DNA of 64,000 nt, taken from NCBI RefSeq assembly GCF_019976975.1, contig NZ_AP024630.1:4402001-4466000 (forward strand), given 5' to 3'. Each line of letters begins with the position of its first letter. The first letter of the stretch is position 1. Below, piece after piece: positions 9,681 through 18,056 of this stretch. Below the pieces are notes generated by a model that did not search any database, had not been told where the DNA came from, and was given only the letters and a program-made list of their open reading frames with translations. Source of the stretch: Arthrobacter sp. NtRootA1 (GTDB taxonomy: Bacteria > Actinomycetota > Actinomycetes > Actinomycetales > Micrococcaceae). The position numbers and the translations under genes were made by a program.

Positions 9681-10073
9681 CTAAGGAGGCGGCCCAGCCC
9701 GCGCCCTGCCCGTGGCCCTGCCGAAGAGGAACGGTTGTTCCAGTTCCGTGGCGACCTCCACGACTTCGCCCCGGACGACGTCGCAGGCTGTCACTGTGGC
9801 GCCCTGCTGGCCTGCCACGCCGGCCGCCACGGCACATGGCTCACCCGAGGCTATTCCACGCGCAGCATCGGCCGCCGCGAGGGCTGCCAGGTCTGCTGCC
9901 GACGCAGCCCGCGACGCCATGACCCCCGCTTGGGCCAGAACTAGCAGCCCGCCAAGCAATGCCAGGACAGCGAACCCCAGTGTTAGCGCCAGAACCGTGC
10001 CGGATCCTTGCTCAGGGTGTGACCCTAAAGGAGGACGCTTCACGGTTCGCCGCCATAGGCAGCGAACCCTCAC
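9681..10073 (-). CDS. TadE-like / Rv3654c-like small membrane protein (last gene of the tad operon)
   Basis: About 130 residues from a GTG at 10073 that overlaps the previous stop (GTGA). It has a short basic N-terminus, EQGSGTVLALTLGFAVLALL (a pseudopilin-like Glu before a single membrane helix), then an Ala-rich helix ASRAASAADLAALAAADAA and two cysteines (EPCAVAAG and TACDVV). This matches the helicase/secretion-neighbourhood TadE-like family, a TadG-type minor pilin. A longer TTG start at 10085 is possible but less likely than the coupled GTG. It is the terminal gene of a seven-gene minus-strand operon. Confidence 0.82.
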   Translation of the reverse strand: MRVRCLWRRTVKRPPLGSHPEQGSGTVLALTLGFAVLALLGGLLVLAQAGVMASRAASAADLAALAAADAARGIASGEPCAVAAGVAGQQGATVTACDVVRGEVVEVATELEQPFLFGRATGRARAGPPP

Positions 10074-10627
10074 AAGGGAATCCAAGAGTTCACCGCAACC
10101 CGAAAGGCGGTATCCCCCGGTGCCATGTTCCGCCGTGTTGCCACTTGCGTTACACCGGCCACCGAGGCACCCGGCACGTGGCTCACGTCGCTCCGAACAG
10201 ATGCCCCGGGTGTCTCATCGCGGGCCGACGCCGAAGCCGTCAAAGTCCAGGGGATCAGTGAGCCCAACGAACCTCCTACTGCTGCGGAGGCTGTCACAGT
10301 CACCCAATCGCCGTCGCTTGCCACCCCCGTTGTGACTCCCTCGCCCGCCAAGCGCTTGACGATGCCCTGCACTTCGCCGGAATTCTCGCCCCGCGCAAGG
10401 CTGCGAGCACCGGCCCTGGCCGCCTCCTCCAACCGCAGCTGTGTTATCCCTGCTGCACCGGCAGCCAACAAGAAGGCGAACAGCAAAATCACCGCTGGCA
10501 GGGCAACTGCGAACTCGGCTGTCACGGCACCACATTGGTTCTGTCTTGCTGGCACTTTGATGGGGAGAGGCGCCGGCTTGATTGGGAGAGGCACGGGCTT
10601 GATGGGGAGAGGCACCGGCGAGGTCAT
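10070..10627 (-). CDS. TadE family minor pilin with N-terminal PxPLPIK repeats
   Basis: A 185-residue protein. The TadE signature GAVTAEFAVALPAVILLFAF (Glu five residues into the hydrophobic helix) lies at about residues 33-52, followed by RLEEAARAGARSLARG, the usual amphipathic helix. The first 25 residues are unusual: three near-perfect copies of P(V/A)PLPIK, encoded by a 21-bp direct repeat at about 10555-10618. The ATG overlaps the DUF4244 stop (ATGA, 10624-10627). It is probably an envelope-anchored minor subunit of a Flp/Tad-like pilus or secretion machine. The repeat tail could be a slippage-derived extension; a start at an internal codon would remove it. Confidence 0.85.
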   Translation of the reverse strand: MTSPVPLPIKPVPLPIKPAPLPIKVPARQNQCGAVTAEFAVALPAVILLFAFLLAAGAAGITQLRLEEAARAGARSLARGENSGEVQGIVKRLAGEGVTTGVASDGDWVTVTASAAVGGSLGSLIPWTLTASASARDETPGASVRSDVSHVPGASVAGVTQVATRRNMAPGDTAFRVAVNSWIPL

Positions 10628-11058
10628 GGCAAGGACAACGCGGTGCGAACCAGGTTGAGCAGGAATCCTCGAACTTCCTCGCTGCGCAGGATAACCACCA
10701 GCAAACCAGCGAGCCCCACGGCCGCGAGCGTTGCTATGGCGTATTCCGCTGTTGCCATACCGCCTTCGGACCCCATGAGCGGGGTTCGCCTGAGGGTCAT
10801 CTGCCTGTTCAACTGCTGGATTGTGGCCGGGCCATGAGGTTCTACCCGGTTGAACAGCTCCATCTCCAGCTGCTCCGTCCCATGCTGTTCAATCCCGAAC
10901 TGCACAACCGCGCGGTTGCCACTCTTGTGTTGCCGGGCCTCATCCGTGCCGCTGCCATGCCCCACGGATGCAAGACCGGCAAGAGTTGCTGCCAGCGCAC
11001 GCGAGGCGTTCCGTCGCTCGGAGCGCCGGGCGGGGAGGGTGCTGGAGGGAGTTTCCAT
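10624..11058 (-). CDS. Flp pilin-like DUF4244 protein (Rv3656c-like)
   Basis: A 144-residue protein whose last 45 residues are the DUF4244/Flp pilin-like core: a Gly-Met-Ala-Thr-Ala-Glu-Tyr prepilin-type site, then one membrane helix (AIATLAAVGLAGLLVVILRS), ending VRTALSLP. This is probably the major Flp-type subunit, processed by a prepilin peptidase that is not in the window. The N-terminal ~95 residues are polar and longer than I expect for the family (about 70 residues total), so translation might begin further in, although ATG 11058 has a fine ribosome site (GAAAGGAAC). It sits 163 bp downstream of the TadC gene, the only real gap in the operon. Confidence 0.83.
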   Translation of the reverse strand: METPSSTLPARRSERRNASRALAATLAGLASVGHGSGTDEARQHKSGNRAVVQFGIEQHGTEQLEMELFNRVEPHGPATIQQLNRQMTLRRTPLMGSEGGMATAEYAIATLAAVGLAGLLVVILRSEEVRGFLLNLVRTALSLP

Positions 11059-11221
11059 AGTGTGTTCCTTTCAAGAAAGCCGACAGGTCTGCAGGGGTGA
11101 AATCGACTCTTCCCTGACTCCGGCCGCCGCTGAAGCCCCTGGTTCAGCCAAGTGGATAACCACCCGCTGGGACTGGTTGTGGAGGAAGAGACGGCTGCCG
11201 GGCATGCGCTGATAACGTTCG

Positions 11222-11812
11222 CTATCCAGCCGGAAGCATGGCGATGAGGACGGGCACGATTCCCAGGCAAATGAAGGCGGGCAAGGAACAAAGGCCCAGG
11301 GGAACCACAAGCTTCACTCCCAGGGCGGCAGCTCGCTTCTCGGCGGCACGGAATTGCTCGCGGCGCTCCCTGGCCGCTTGGGCATAAAGAATGGAAGCCG
11401 AGGGCGCACCGGTCAATGCGGCGAAAGCCAGAGCATCCTTCAAGCGCGCTACCTCGGGCTGATGCTGGGCAGGGTTTCGCCAGGCAGCGTCCCAGTCGGC
11501 CCCCATGGCAAGCGCAGCGACGACGGGACGGAGATCCTGGCTGATTTTCGGTGCGGCGCTAAGGGAAATCAGTTCCAGTGCCCGCCCGATTCCGGCGCCT
11601 GCATCCAGCATGGAAGCTACGAGTTCCAGCATCATCGCCGTGTCCCGAAGCCCGTCCCCCGCAGTGGCGGCCTCTGGTCGAAGGCTGGAGTCGTCCCTGG
11701 AGTTACGCTCCTCGGCCAAACTTGTGTACAACCGGCCGCGAAGCCCTGCTGGCCTGGCGAATCCCACAAAGGCCGCCAGAGCCAGTACCGCCACGAGCGC
11801 AAGAGACATCAT
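11222..11812 (-). CDS. TadC-like type II secretion F-domain membrane protein
   Basis: About 196 residues from an ATG at 11812 overlapping the TadB stop (ATGA). An N-terminal membrane helix (MSLALVAVLALAAFVGFA) is followed by the T2SF domain: MLELVASMLDAGAGIGRALEL and LALALAGAPS-type segments (here FAALTGAPSASILYAQA), and two C-terminal hydrophobic helices (LVVPLGLCSLPAFICLGIVP). It works with TadB and the TadA ATPase as the inner-membrane platform. A longer frame reaching 11851 exists but would overlap TadB by more. The 163-bp spacer to the next gene shows no terminator, so cotranscription continues plausibly. Confidence 0.86.
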   Translation of the reverse strand: MMSLALVAVLALAAFVGFARPAGLRGRLYTSLAEERNSRDDSSLRPEAATAGDGLRDTAMMLELVASMLDAGAGIGRALELISLSAAPKISQDLRPVVAALAMGADWDAAWRNPAQHQPEVARLKDALAFAALTGAPSASILYAQAARERREQFRAAEKRAAALGVKLVVPLGLCSLPAFICLGIVPVLIAMLPAG

Positions 11813-12621
11813 GTGGAGCCTACCGCCGAAGCGACGAGCCGGGAGGACCACACACGCCCTGCGACGGTCAGCAGAAGGCCAATGATCAGAGTGGCCACTC
11901 CGAAGACATTACCCAGCAGGATTCCCAACGGGTCCACTCCGAGGGCCATCCCGAGCACCAAGCCAAAGACCGGGAGCCAGGACAGCAACCTCACCGTGGC
12001 TTTGGGTCCAGCGAGGGCAGTTTGACGTGCTGCTTCAGAATCTTCCTCAGCTTCGAGTTGTGCTGCGAACCTGGTGAGGAGCTCTGCGAGTGGACAACCA
12101 CTGGTTTGGGCTACATCAAGGCATGCGGCCAATTCCATCCAGATGCGGCGTTCCGTGCTTCCCCGGCCTGGATAGACCTTCGCGGAGCTGTTGCGAATAG
12201 CTTCTGCTGGGGAATTTCCAATGGTTGAGGCTGCCCGTGCGGAGGCCAGCACCCTGACGGATTCCACTGAGATTCCTGGAGTCGGCAGGTGGGCTGTGGT
12301 CCTCGGCAAAGCCTCCAGGCCCGGTCCGGAGCCATGGACGAGCCATAATTCTTCCCAAAGCTGCGATTGTCCGCGTCCTCCTCGCAAAAGTGCAGCGAGT
12401 TGCTGCACCAACACCACGAGGGATAAGGGCTCTACCTTTGCGCGCCACATGCGCCACGGCCTTTTGCCCACTCCTGGTATTGCATGCTCTTTCCGAACAC
12501 CGGTCCCACTCAGGGACGAGGGCTTGGCGAGTCTTGCCCGCATTCGTCGGCTGCCGGCTTGGGGCGGCTTGAGCTGGAGCAATGCCGCCAGCGCCAGTGC
12601 TAGCACCAGGGTGGGGATCAC
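11809..12621 (-). CDS. TadB-like type II secretion F-domain membrane protein
   Basis: About 270 residues from GTG 12621, which overlaps the TadA stop (GTGA). It opens with a membrane helix (IPTLVLALALAALLQL). The T2SF domain follows: SLVVLVQQLAALLRGGRGQS, a central WMELAACLDVAQTSGCPLAEL, and a long pair of C-terminal helices (LLSWLPVFGLVLGMALGVDP, LLGNVFGVATLIIGLLL). An open frame extends upstream to 12765 inside the ATPase gene, but the coupled GTG is the better start. It is probably the partner of TadC in the membrane platform. Confidence 0.86.
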   Translation of the reverse strand: MIPTLVLALALAALLQLKPPQAGSRRMRARLAKPSSLSGTGVRKEHAIPGVGKRPWRMWRAKVEPLSLVVLVQQLAALLRGGRGQSQLWEELWLVHGSGPGLEALPRTTAHLPTPGISVESVRVLASARAASTIGNSPAEAIRNSSAKVYPGRGSTERRIWMELAACLDVAQTSGCPLAELLTRFAAQLEAEEDSEAARQTALAGPKATVRLLSWLPVFGLVLGMALGVDPLGILLGNVFGVATLIIGLLLTVAGRVWSSRLVASAVGST

Positions 12622-13913
12622 AAGTCCAGGCCCATCACAGTGAGTGCATCCGGGCCGACGGGTAGGCCCTGCAAAGATCCGTCCGCCTCCCCGGATACCC
12701 CAGGAGAAAGCCGTGAACTCAGCTCCGCCCACGCTGGTCCCTGCGCTAGGCCCTCGGGGCTCCATCGCAGTGCGGTCACCACTTGTTGGCCGTGCAAGGA
12801 GTCAGTCAGCACACCGATCGAGCCTACTTTCCGCCCCAACGGCGTCCGTTCCACATGAATCACAACGTCCAATGCACTTGAGACCTGCAACCGAACGGCC
12901 TCGGCGTTCAACCCTGCGAGCGCGCCGAGAGCCGTCAGCCGCGCCGGAACTGCTTCCGCCGTGTTGGCGTGGATTGTTCCTCCGCCGCCTGTATGACCGG
13001 TATTGAGCGCGGTGAGTAACTCGCGGACTTCGGCGCCGCGACACTCTCCCACAATGAGCCGGTCCGGACGCATACGCAGGGCTTGACGGACCAACTCGCC
13101 AAGGTCCAGCGCTCCACCTCCCTCAAGGTTTCCATGGCGGGATTCAAGGGTGAGTACATGCGGGTGGACCGGATTGAGTTCAGCGGCATCTTCGATCAAT
13201 ACCAATCGTTCGGACGGGTTGCACAGCCCGAGCATGGTGGACAGGAGTGTGGTCTTCCCTGATCCCGTGGCACCGCTGACCAGGAAGCTCAAGCGCTGCT
13301 CCACAATTGCGCGGAGAAGAGCCTCGATGTGCTGGTCGAACATGCCACCGTCGCGCAATTCAGCCATTGTGAAGGTTTCTTCGCGCCGAATTCGAATCGA
13401 CAACAGAGTCCCCGCAGTTGATATAGGCGCCAGAACTGCATGTACGCGATAGCCGCCTTTGAGCCTGACATCTACGCAGGGAGAGCCGTCGTCCAACCGG
13501 CGACCACCTGCAGAGACCAGCCTTGCGGCCAGCGCCCTGACTTGCTGTTCAGAATCGAACTGCACCGGGGACCGTTCCAGGCCCCGACCGCGGTCGAGCC
13601 AGACGGACCCGGGGCCATTGACGAAGATGTCTGTGACCGAGGGATCGTGTGCAAGCTGCTGCAGGGGCCCCAGACCATTCAATTCCGCATTAATGGATTC
13701 CGCGGCCTCTAGTGCTCCGGCCGTACCCAACAGCTTGCCGCTGGCCTGTACGGCGGCCGCAACAGTGGAGGGTGTTACTGGCCCGTTTCCCGAGAGGACA
13801 GACTCCCGGACGGTTTCAAGAAGGACGGAGTCCAACCGACGGCTCTGACTCCGGCGCCCAGCGGTGAAGGATGTCCGGGGCCAGGCTTGCGCGCTTCTGT
13901 CCTGACGGCTCAT
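12618..13913 (-). CDS. TadA/CpaF-family secretion ATPase
   Basis: A 431-residue hexameric-type motor ATPase. Visible motifs: an N-terminal domain with LAHDPSVTDIFVNGPGSVW, Walker A SGATGSGKTTLL near residue 215, an Asp box LVLIEDAAEL, a His box TLESRHGN, Walker B RPDRLIVGECRG, and GTIHANTAEA. It powers assembly of the Flp/Tad-like system and corresponds to the helicase/secretion-neighbourhood ATPase (Rv3659c). The start ATG overlaps the CpaE-like stop (ATGA 13910-13913), so it is coupled to the localisation factor upstream and to TadB downstream. Confidence 0.94.
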   Translation of the reverse strand: MSRQDRSAQAWPRTSFTAGRRSQSRRLDSVLLETVRESVLSGNGPVTPSTVAAAVQASGKLLGTAGALEAAESINAELNGLGPLQQLAHDPSVTDIFVNGPGSVWLDRGRGLERSPVQFDSEQQVRALAARLVSAGGRRLDDGSPCVDVRLKGGYRVHAVLAPISTAGTLLSIRIRREETFTMAELRDGGMFDQHIEALLRAIVEQRLSFLVSGATGSGKTTLLSTMLGLCNPSERLVLIEDAAELNPVHPHVLTLESRHGNLEGGGALDLGELVRQALRMRPDRLIVGECRGAEVRELLTALNTGHTGGGGTIHANTAEAVPARLTALGALAGLNAEAVRLQVSSALDVVIHVERTPLGRKVGSIGVLTDSLHGQQVVTALRWSPEGLAQGPAWAELSSRLSPGVSGEADGSLQGLPVGPDALTVMGLDL

Positions 13914-15028
13914 TCAATCGTGCCGTTCAATTCCAGCACGCCCCGGGCGAACCGGTTCACGGACTTGCGACGCCCCAGATCAAGGAGCCGACCGAGTTCG
14001 GTCCCCGCGGCCGCTCCTCGAATCTCCGGAAGAATCCCCAACAGCGGCAGTCCCAACGACTCGGCAATGAGTTGCGCATCAACGGCCGAAGGGCCACCGC
14101 CCCGGACCACCAATCCCGTGTCCAAGGGTGGCAGCTCGTTGAGGATGCGGGCCGCGGCAACAGCCGGTTTCAGGTGGGCTGTGGTCATCAACAGGATCCT
14201 CTCGCAGTCCCACGCGAAGGTTCGCAGGCATTCCTCACTGCGCCCAATGTCCACCACGACGAGTTCGAAACTTCGTCGCGCGGCATCCATGACAGCGGCC
14301 ACAGAACCGGCATCCGGTGTGGTGAACGCTTCACGCGTACCCGGCCACGACAGGAACGCGAAGCCACCAGCCACCGGCAGGGAGTCCCTGAATTGGACGG
14401 GATCAATGCTTCCCCGCGTTTCGGCGAAGTCCGGCCAGCGCAAGCCAGCCACATCTTGAACGGTGATCGCCAGTTCCAGGCCACCACCCCAAGGATCGCC
14501 GTCCATCAGGATAGTGCTGATGCCGTGGCCTGCCGCTGCCTGGGCAAGCCAAATTGCTGTGGTGGAGGCTCCAGCCCCACCGCAGCCTCCCACAATCCCG
14601 ATAACGAAACCGCCAGGTTCCGGCGAACCGGACACGCTCAAGTACTCGGCCAACCAATTTGCGGCCTCGGGAAGGACAGCTACACGCTCTGCGCCCAGGA
14701 CAGCAGCCAGCCGCCACAACCCATCGCCCTCAACAGACCTGCCCAGTAAGACAGTGGGCGCTTGCCTTCGAGGCGGCAGCTCGCGGATGTCGCTGCCCAC
14801 CAGAACAACGTCGGCGCCATCCCAGCCATGCATTGCCGCTCCGACGTCGGCGGCCAACTCGAGGCTGCCACCGGCGGCAGCGACGATTCTTCGCGCCTCT
14901 TCCTGCAGGTAGGCATCGCCGGTGACGAGTAAGATTTCGGCAGCTTCCCCGGGCATCCATGATTCGTCCGCAGCCTGCCCCAAGAGTTCGTTGCTGGACC
15001 GTCTGCGCCCAAAATGTCGCTTGCTCAT
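13910..15028 (-). CDS. CpaE-like / Ssd P-loop ATPase, first gene of the tad operon
   Basis: About 372 residues from ATG 15028. The N-terminal ~140 residues form a receiver-like domain without a clear phosphoacceptor (ILLVTGDAYLQEEARRIVA, VVLVGSDIRELPP). The rest is a MinD/ParA-type NTPase: deviant Walker A IVGGCGGAGASTTA, LMDGDPWGGGLEL, and VVVDIGRS. M. tuberculosis Rv3660c (Ssd) is the syntenic homologue and has been linked to septum site selection; in other systems CpaE localises the pilus. An open frame reaches 15226 but lacks support. It is divergent from the polymerase across a 115-bp spacer that should contain the operon promoter. Confidence 0.9.
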   Translation of the reverse strand: MSKRHFGRRRSSNELLGQAADESWMPGEAAEILLVTGDAYLQEEARRIVAAAGGSLELAADVGAAMHGWDGADVVLVGSDIRELPPRRQAPTVLLGRSVEGDGLWRLAAVLGAERVAVLPEAANWLAEYLSVSGSPEPGGFVIGIVGGCGGAGASTTAIWLAQAAAGHGISTILMDGDPWGGGLELAITVQDVAGLRWPDFAETRGSIDPVQFRDSLPVAGGFAFLSWPGTREAFTTPDAGSVAAVMDAARRSFELVVVDIGRSEECLRTFAWDCERILLMTTAHLKPAVAAARILNELPPLDTGLVVRGGGPSAVDAQLIAESLGLPLLGILPEIRGAAAGTELGRLLDLGRRKSVNRFARGVLELNGTIE

Positions 15029-15143
15029 GAAGCCACTTTCCCGGCGTCGAAGCCTGCAACATAAGCTCTCAAACGCCCCATGTGGACAACCCTGCCCAAA
15101 CGAGGGTTGTGGAGGAACAGTTGATGTGTTCCCACAGGGCAGA
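15029..15143. promoter_or_regulatory. Divergent spacer with two inverted repeats
   Basis: The 115-bp region between the tad operon and the polymerase contains two perfect inverted repeats: ACAACCCT (15086-15093) with AGGGTTGT (15103-15110), and GGAACA (15114-15119) with TGTTCC (15127-15132). Both lie on the polymerase side, just ahead of its start, and could act as an mRNA hairpin or an operator. No convincing -35/-10 pair was found for either direction. Confidence 0.4.
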
Positions 15144-16844
15144 ATGGAAACCATGTATTTGCTGCTCGCCGCCCATCCGGACGGCGCAGCCATACAAAGA
15201 GTCTCTCCGACGGGGAAGGCCACCACGGACCCTCGCGTCGTGGCGCGAGCTGAGTTACCCGGCGTCGTCCGTGAACTGGAAAGCCAGCGGCCCCGCTGGG
15301 TGTGGCATCGCGCGCAGGATTGCTACCCGGAACTCCTGAGGAGCGGCGTGAAACTGGAGCGCTGCCACGACCTCGCCCTCTGCGGAGCCATCCTGGCGCA
15401 CTCATCTTTCACGGCGCACACAGACTACGCAAAGAACGCAGAAAAGCTCACGCAAGACGACGATTCAACGCCGCCGCGGGCACTGCAGCCCCCACCCCCG
15501 CCAGCCGATCAAGGGGCACTCTTTGACGACTTCACCCCGGCCTCCAAAAGTCCCGGGCTGGCTGAACTGAGGGATCAGTTTGCTGCGCAACAGCACGCGA
15601 TCGCCCAGGTACCTGATGACGACCAACGGAAGCAACGCTTGCAATTGCTGCTCGCGGCCGAGTCTGCCTGTGCAATCGTTGCGGTGGAAATGCAACACTC
15701 CGGCGTTCCCTGGCGGGAAGAGGTGCACGAGCAGATCCTTGCCGACGTACTCGGGCCCCGTCCGCCACTTGGCCATAGGCCGCGGGCACTTGAGATGCTG
15801 TGCAACGAGCTGCGGGAGATCCTCACTTCACCAAGCCTGAACCCGGACTCCCCTCAAGACCTTATGCGGGCCCTCCATCGGAACGGAATCGAAGTCAAAA
15901 GCACCCGCCAATGGGAGCTCCAGGAGTCCAAACACCCTGCGATCCAGCCTCTGCTTGCGTACAAGAAGCTCTCCCGCCTGCATACCGCGAATGGGTGGGC
16001 CTGGCTGGATGCGTGGGTCCAGGATGGCCGGTTCCACCCCGAGTATGTAGTGGGAGGCGTGGTGTCCGGAAGGTGGGCATCCCGCGGCGGAGGTGCTCTG
16101 CAGATTCCCAAAAACATCCGTGCCGCAGTTCGTGCGGACCCTGGCCACAAGCTCATTGTTGCCGATGCCTCCCAGCTGGAACCGCGCGTCCTTGTAGCGC
16201 TCGCCCAGGACACAAAAATGGCCGAGGCCGCGCGCGATAAGGACCTTTACGCCGGTATCGCGGCCCAAGGTTTCGGTGGGGACCGGTCCAAGGCGAAGGT
16301 GGCGCTGCTCGGCGCCATTTACGGCGCCACCACCGGTGAATCGGGCAGGCTCATGCCGCAACTGGCACGCACGTACCCGCGAGCGGTGGGCTTTGTGGAG
16401 CAAGCAGCCAGAGAAGGCGAGGCAGGCCGGACCGTCACCACCCGTTTGGGGCGAAGCAGCCCACCCCCGTCCCACGGCTGGTTGCGAAGCCAACAGTCCA
16501 CCACCGCCGAGGAGCAGCGGCGAGCCGACAACCTGGCGCGCTCTCGTGGCCGGTTCACGCGGAACTTCGTAGTCCAGGGCTCGGCTGCGGAATGGGCTTC
16601 CTGCTGGTTGGCGGAATTACGACGGCGGCTGCGGGCTTTGGATGCCGAAGGCTTACCCTCAGGGGAGCTCGTCTTCTTCCTTCACGACGAAGTAATGGTC
16701 CATGCCCCGGATGAAGCCGTAGACGCCTGCATCCAGGCGATCGAGGAGTCCGCAAACGCAGCGAAAGAGCTTATGTTCGGGCGGATTCCGGTCGAATTCC
16801 CGGTGAGTGTCGCCGTCGTCGATTCTTACGACAAAACGAAGTAG
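15144..16844 (+). CDS. Family-A DNA polymerase paralogue with degenerate 3'-5' exonuclease domain
   Basis: About 566 residues (ATG 15144; ATG 15153 in the same frame is an alternative). It lacks the 5' nuclease domain of PolA. The N-terminal ~200 residues replace the exonuclease domain, and I see no DxE metal motif. The polymerase domain is clear: motif A VADASQLEPR near residue 341 (usual DYSQIELR), motif B RSKAKVALLGAIYG near 381-394 (the usual O-helix Phe replaced by Leu), and motif C LHDEV near 513. Such proteins are annotated in Actinobacteria as bifunctional exonuclease/polymerase. It is probably a replication or repair accessory polymerase, activity untested. It is followed after 44 bp by the CHAD gene. 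Confidence 0.88.
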   Translation: METMYLLLAAHPDGAAIQRVSPTGKATTDPRVVARAELPGVVRELESQRPRWVWHRAQDCYPELLRSGVKLERCHDLALCGAILAHSSFTAHTDYAKNAEKLTQDDDSTPPRALQPPPPPADQGALFDDFTPASKSPGLAELRDQFAAQQHAIAQVPDDDQRKQRLQLLLAAESACAIVAVEMQHSGVPWREEVHEQILADVLGPRPPLGHRPRALEMLCNELREILTSPSLNPDSPQDLMRALHRNGIEVKSTRQWELQESKHPAIQPLLAYKKLSRLHTANGWAWLDAWVQDGRFHPEYVVGGVVSGRWASRGGGALQIPKNIRAAVRADPGHKLIVADASQLEPRVLVALAQDTKMAEAARDKDLYAGIAAQGFGGDRSKAKVALLGAIYGATTGESGRLMPQLARTYPRAVGFVEQAAREGEAGRTVTTRLGRSSPPPSHGWLRSQQSTTAEEQRRADNLARSRGRFTRNFVVQGSAAEWASCWLAELRRRLRALDAEGLPSGELVFFLHDEVMVHAPDEAVDACIQAIEESANAAKELMFGRIPVEFPVSVAVVDSYDKTK

Positions 16845-16888
16845 GCACCTGCTTGTCCACCCCTGCTGTCCCGGAGGAAACTGGCCAC

Positions 16889-17788
16889 GTGGGTTCGGAC
16901 GTGCGTGATTCCGTGGATTCGTACATTGCTTTCCAACTTGCAGAGCTGGAAGGCTGCTTGCCGCTGGTTGGCGCGGCCGACCAGGACGCCGTCCACGGGG
17001 CCCGGCTGGCGCTTCGGCGGCTCCGTTCTGTCCTTTCATGCTACAAATCCGTTCTCCCTGACGTCCCGGGAGCCACGGGCCGAGACGTCCGGTGGCTGGC
17101 GCGCTCCCTCGGCGAAGCCCGCGACGCATACGTTCTGTCCCTGCGTTTGGCGCTATGGCTGGACGCATCAGAGGCCTGGTTGTCACCGGAAGCACTCCAT
17201 AAAGCCGTGAACCAGCTCCTTGCCAGCAGTAACGCAATGGCTACCCGGATCGGGACCGGAAGTCGATGGCAGGGAATCGTCAAGGCAACCCGGCAAGCCC
17301 TCCTTCCTGCAACGGCCCACTTGGCGGCAGGGGAAACCGACAACCATCCCAGTTTCCTCGAGGTGGTGGAACTCCTGCAGCCGCGTTGGGAGACGGTGCA
17401 GAAGAGCTTGGAAACTACGCAACGAACCCTGGAGCCGGACAGCAGGCATGCCGATGAAGCAGAACGCAACGAAGTGCTTCATGGCGCGCGAAAGGACATC
17501 AAAGTATTGCGGTACTCCGTGGAGGCGGTGGCCCCTGTCCTGGGTGCAGGCGCCACGGCGATCATCCAACCATCGATGACCCTGCAGCGTCTCCTCGGAG
17601 AACAACACGACAGCGTGGCTGGCCAGGCATGGATAAAAAGTCTTTCAGAAATGCCCGGTGTAGAGCCCTTGGACGTCGAGGACCTTCAAAACATGGAACA
17701 ACGTAGGCTCGCCGAGACCGAGGCCAGCCTCCGGGCAGCGTTGCTCGCTTCCCCTGTCCCTGAGCCTCGCCGAATGCTGCTGGGTTGA
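16889..17788 (+). CDS. CHAD domain protein
   Basis: About 299 residues. I prefer GTG 16889 because GGAGGA lies 10 bp upstream; the frame also opens at TTG 16853. The CHAD signature is conserved: [20 protein letters not shown] (His and Arg/Lys pattern) near residue 35, then HGARKDIKVLRYSVEAVAPV later, a tandem helical arrangement that binds polyphosphate in known CHAD proteins. No CYTH domain is fused. It lies just downstream of the polymerase paralogue and may be cotranscribed with it. Role: probable polyphosphate-associated protein, inferred from the family. Confidence 0.86.
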   Translation: MGSDVRDSVDSYIAFQLAELEGCLPLVGAADQDAVHGARLALRRLRSVLSCYKSVLPDVPGATGRDVRWLARSLGEARDAYVLSLRLALWLDASEAWLSPEALHKAVNQLLASSNAMATRIGTGSRWQGIVKATRQALLPATAHLAAGETDNHPSFLEVVELLQPRWETVQKSLETTQRTLEPDSRHADEAERNEVLHGARKDIKVLRYSVEAVAPVLGAGATAIIQPSMTLQRLLGEQHDSVAGQAWIKSLSEMPGVEPLDVEDLQNMEQRRLAETEASLRAALLASPVPEPRRMLLG

Positions 17789-18056
17789 TCATTCGTCACC
17801 TTCGCCGTCGACAGGTGGCACGACGGAGTGGCCGGCACAATGGAGTAGACGGCCCGACGGAGCAGCCAGCGCTCAGATTAGCTGCCACCCTCACAACAAG
17901 CCAGTCACATCTCGCAGTGTGATGGTGCATGACAATTCCATGACCGGTACCCCAAAGTAACTTTCTTTCCCGCTGGCTTCTGGATACGTTCTCTAGGTGG
18001 GATCGGCACACCGGCCCACGACTGCTGCAAGGAAGCATCAAGGGGGACAGCACAAA

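Noticed and set aside
15114-15132. LexA/SOS box in front of the polymerase paralogue
   Set aside because: GGAACA-N7-TGTTCC has a spacer too long for the actinobacterial GAAC-N4-GTTC box.
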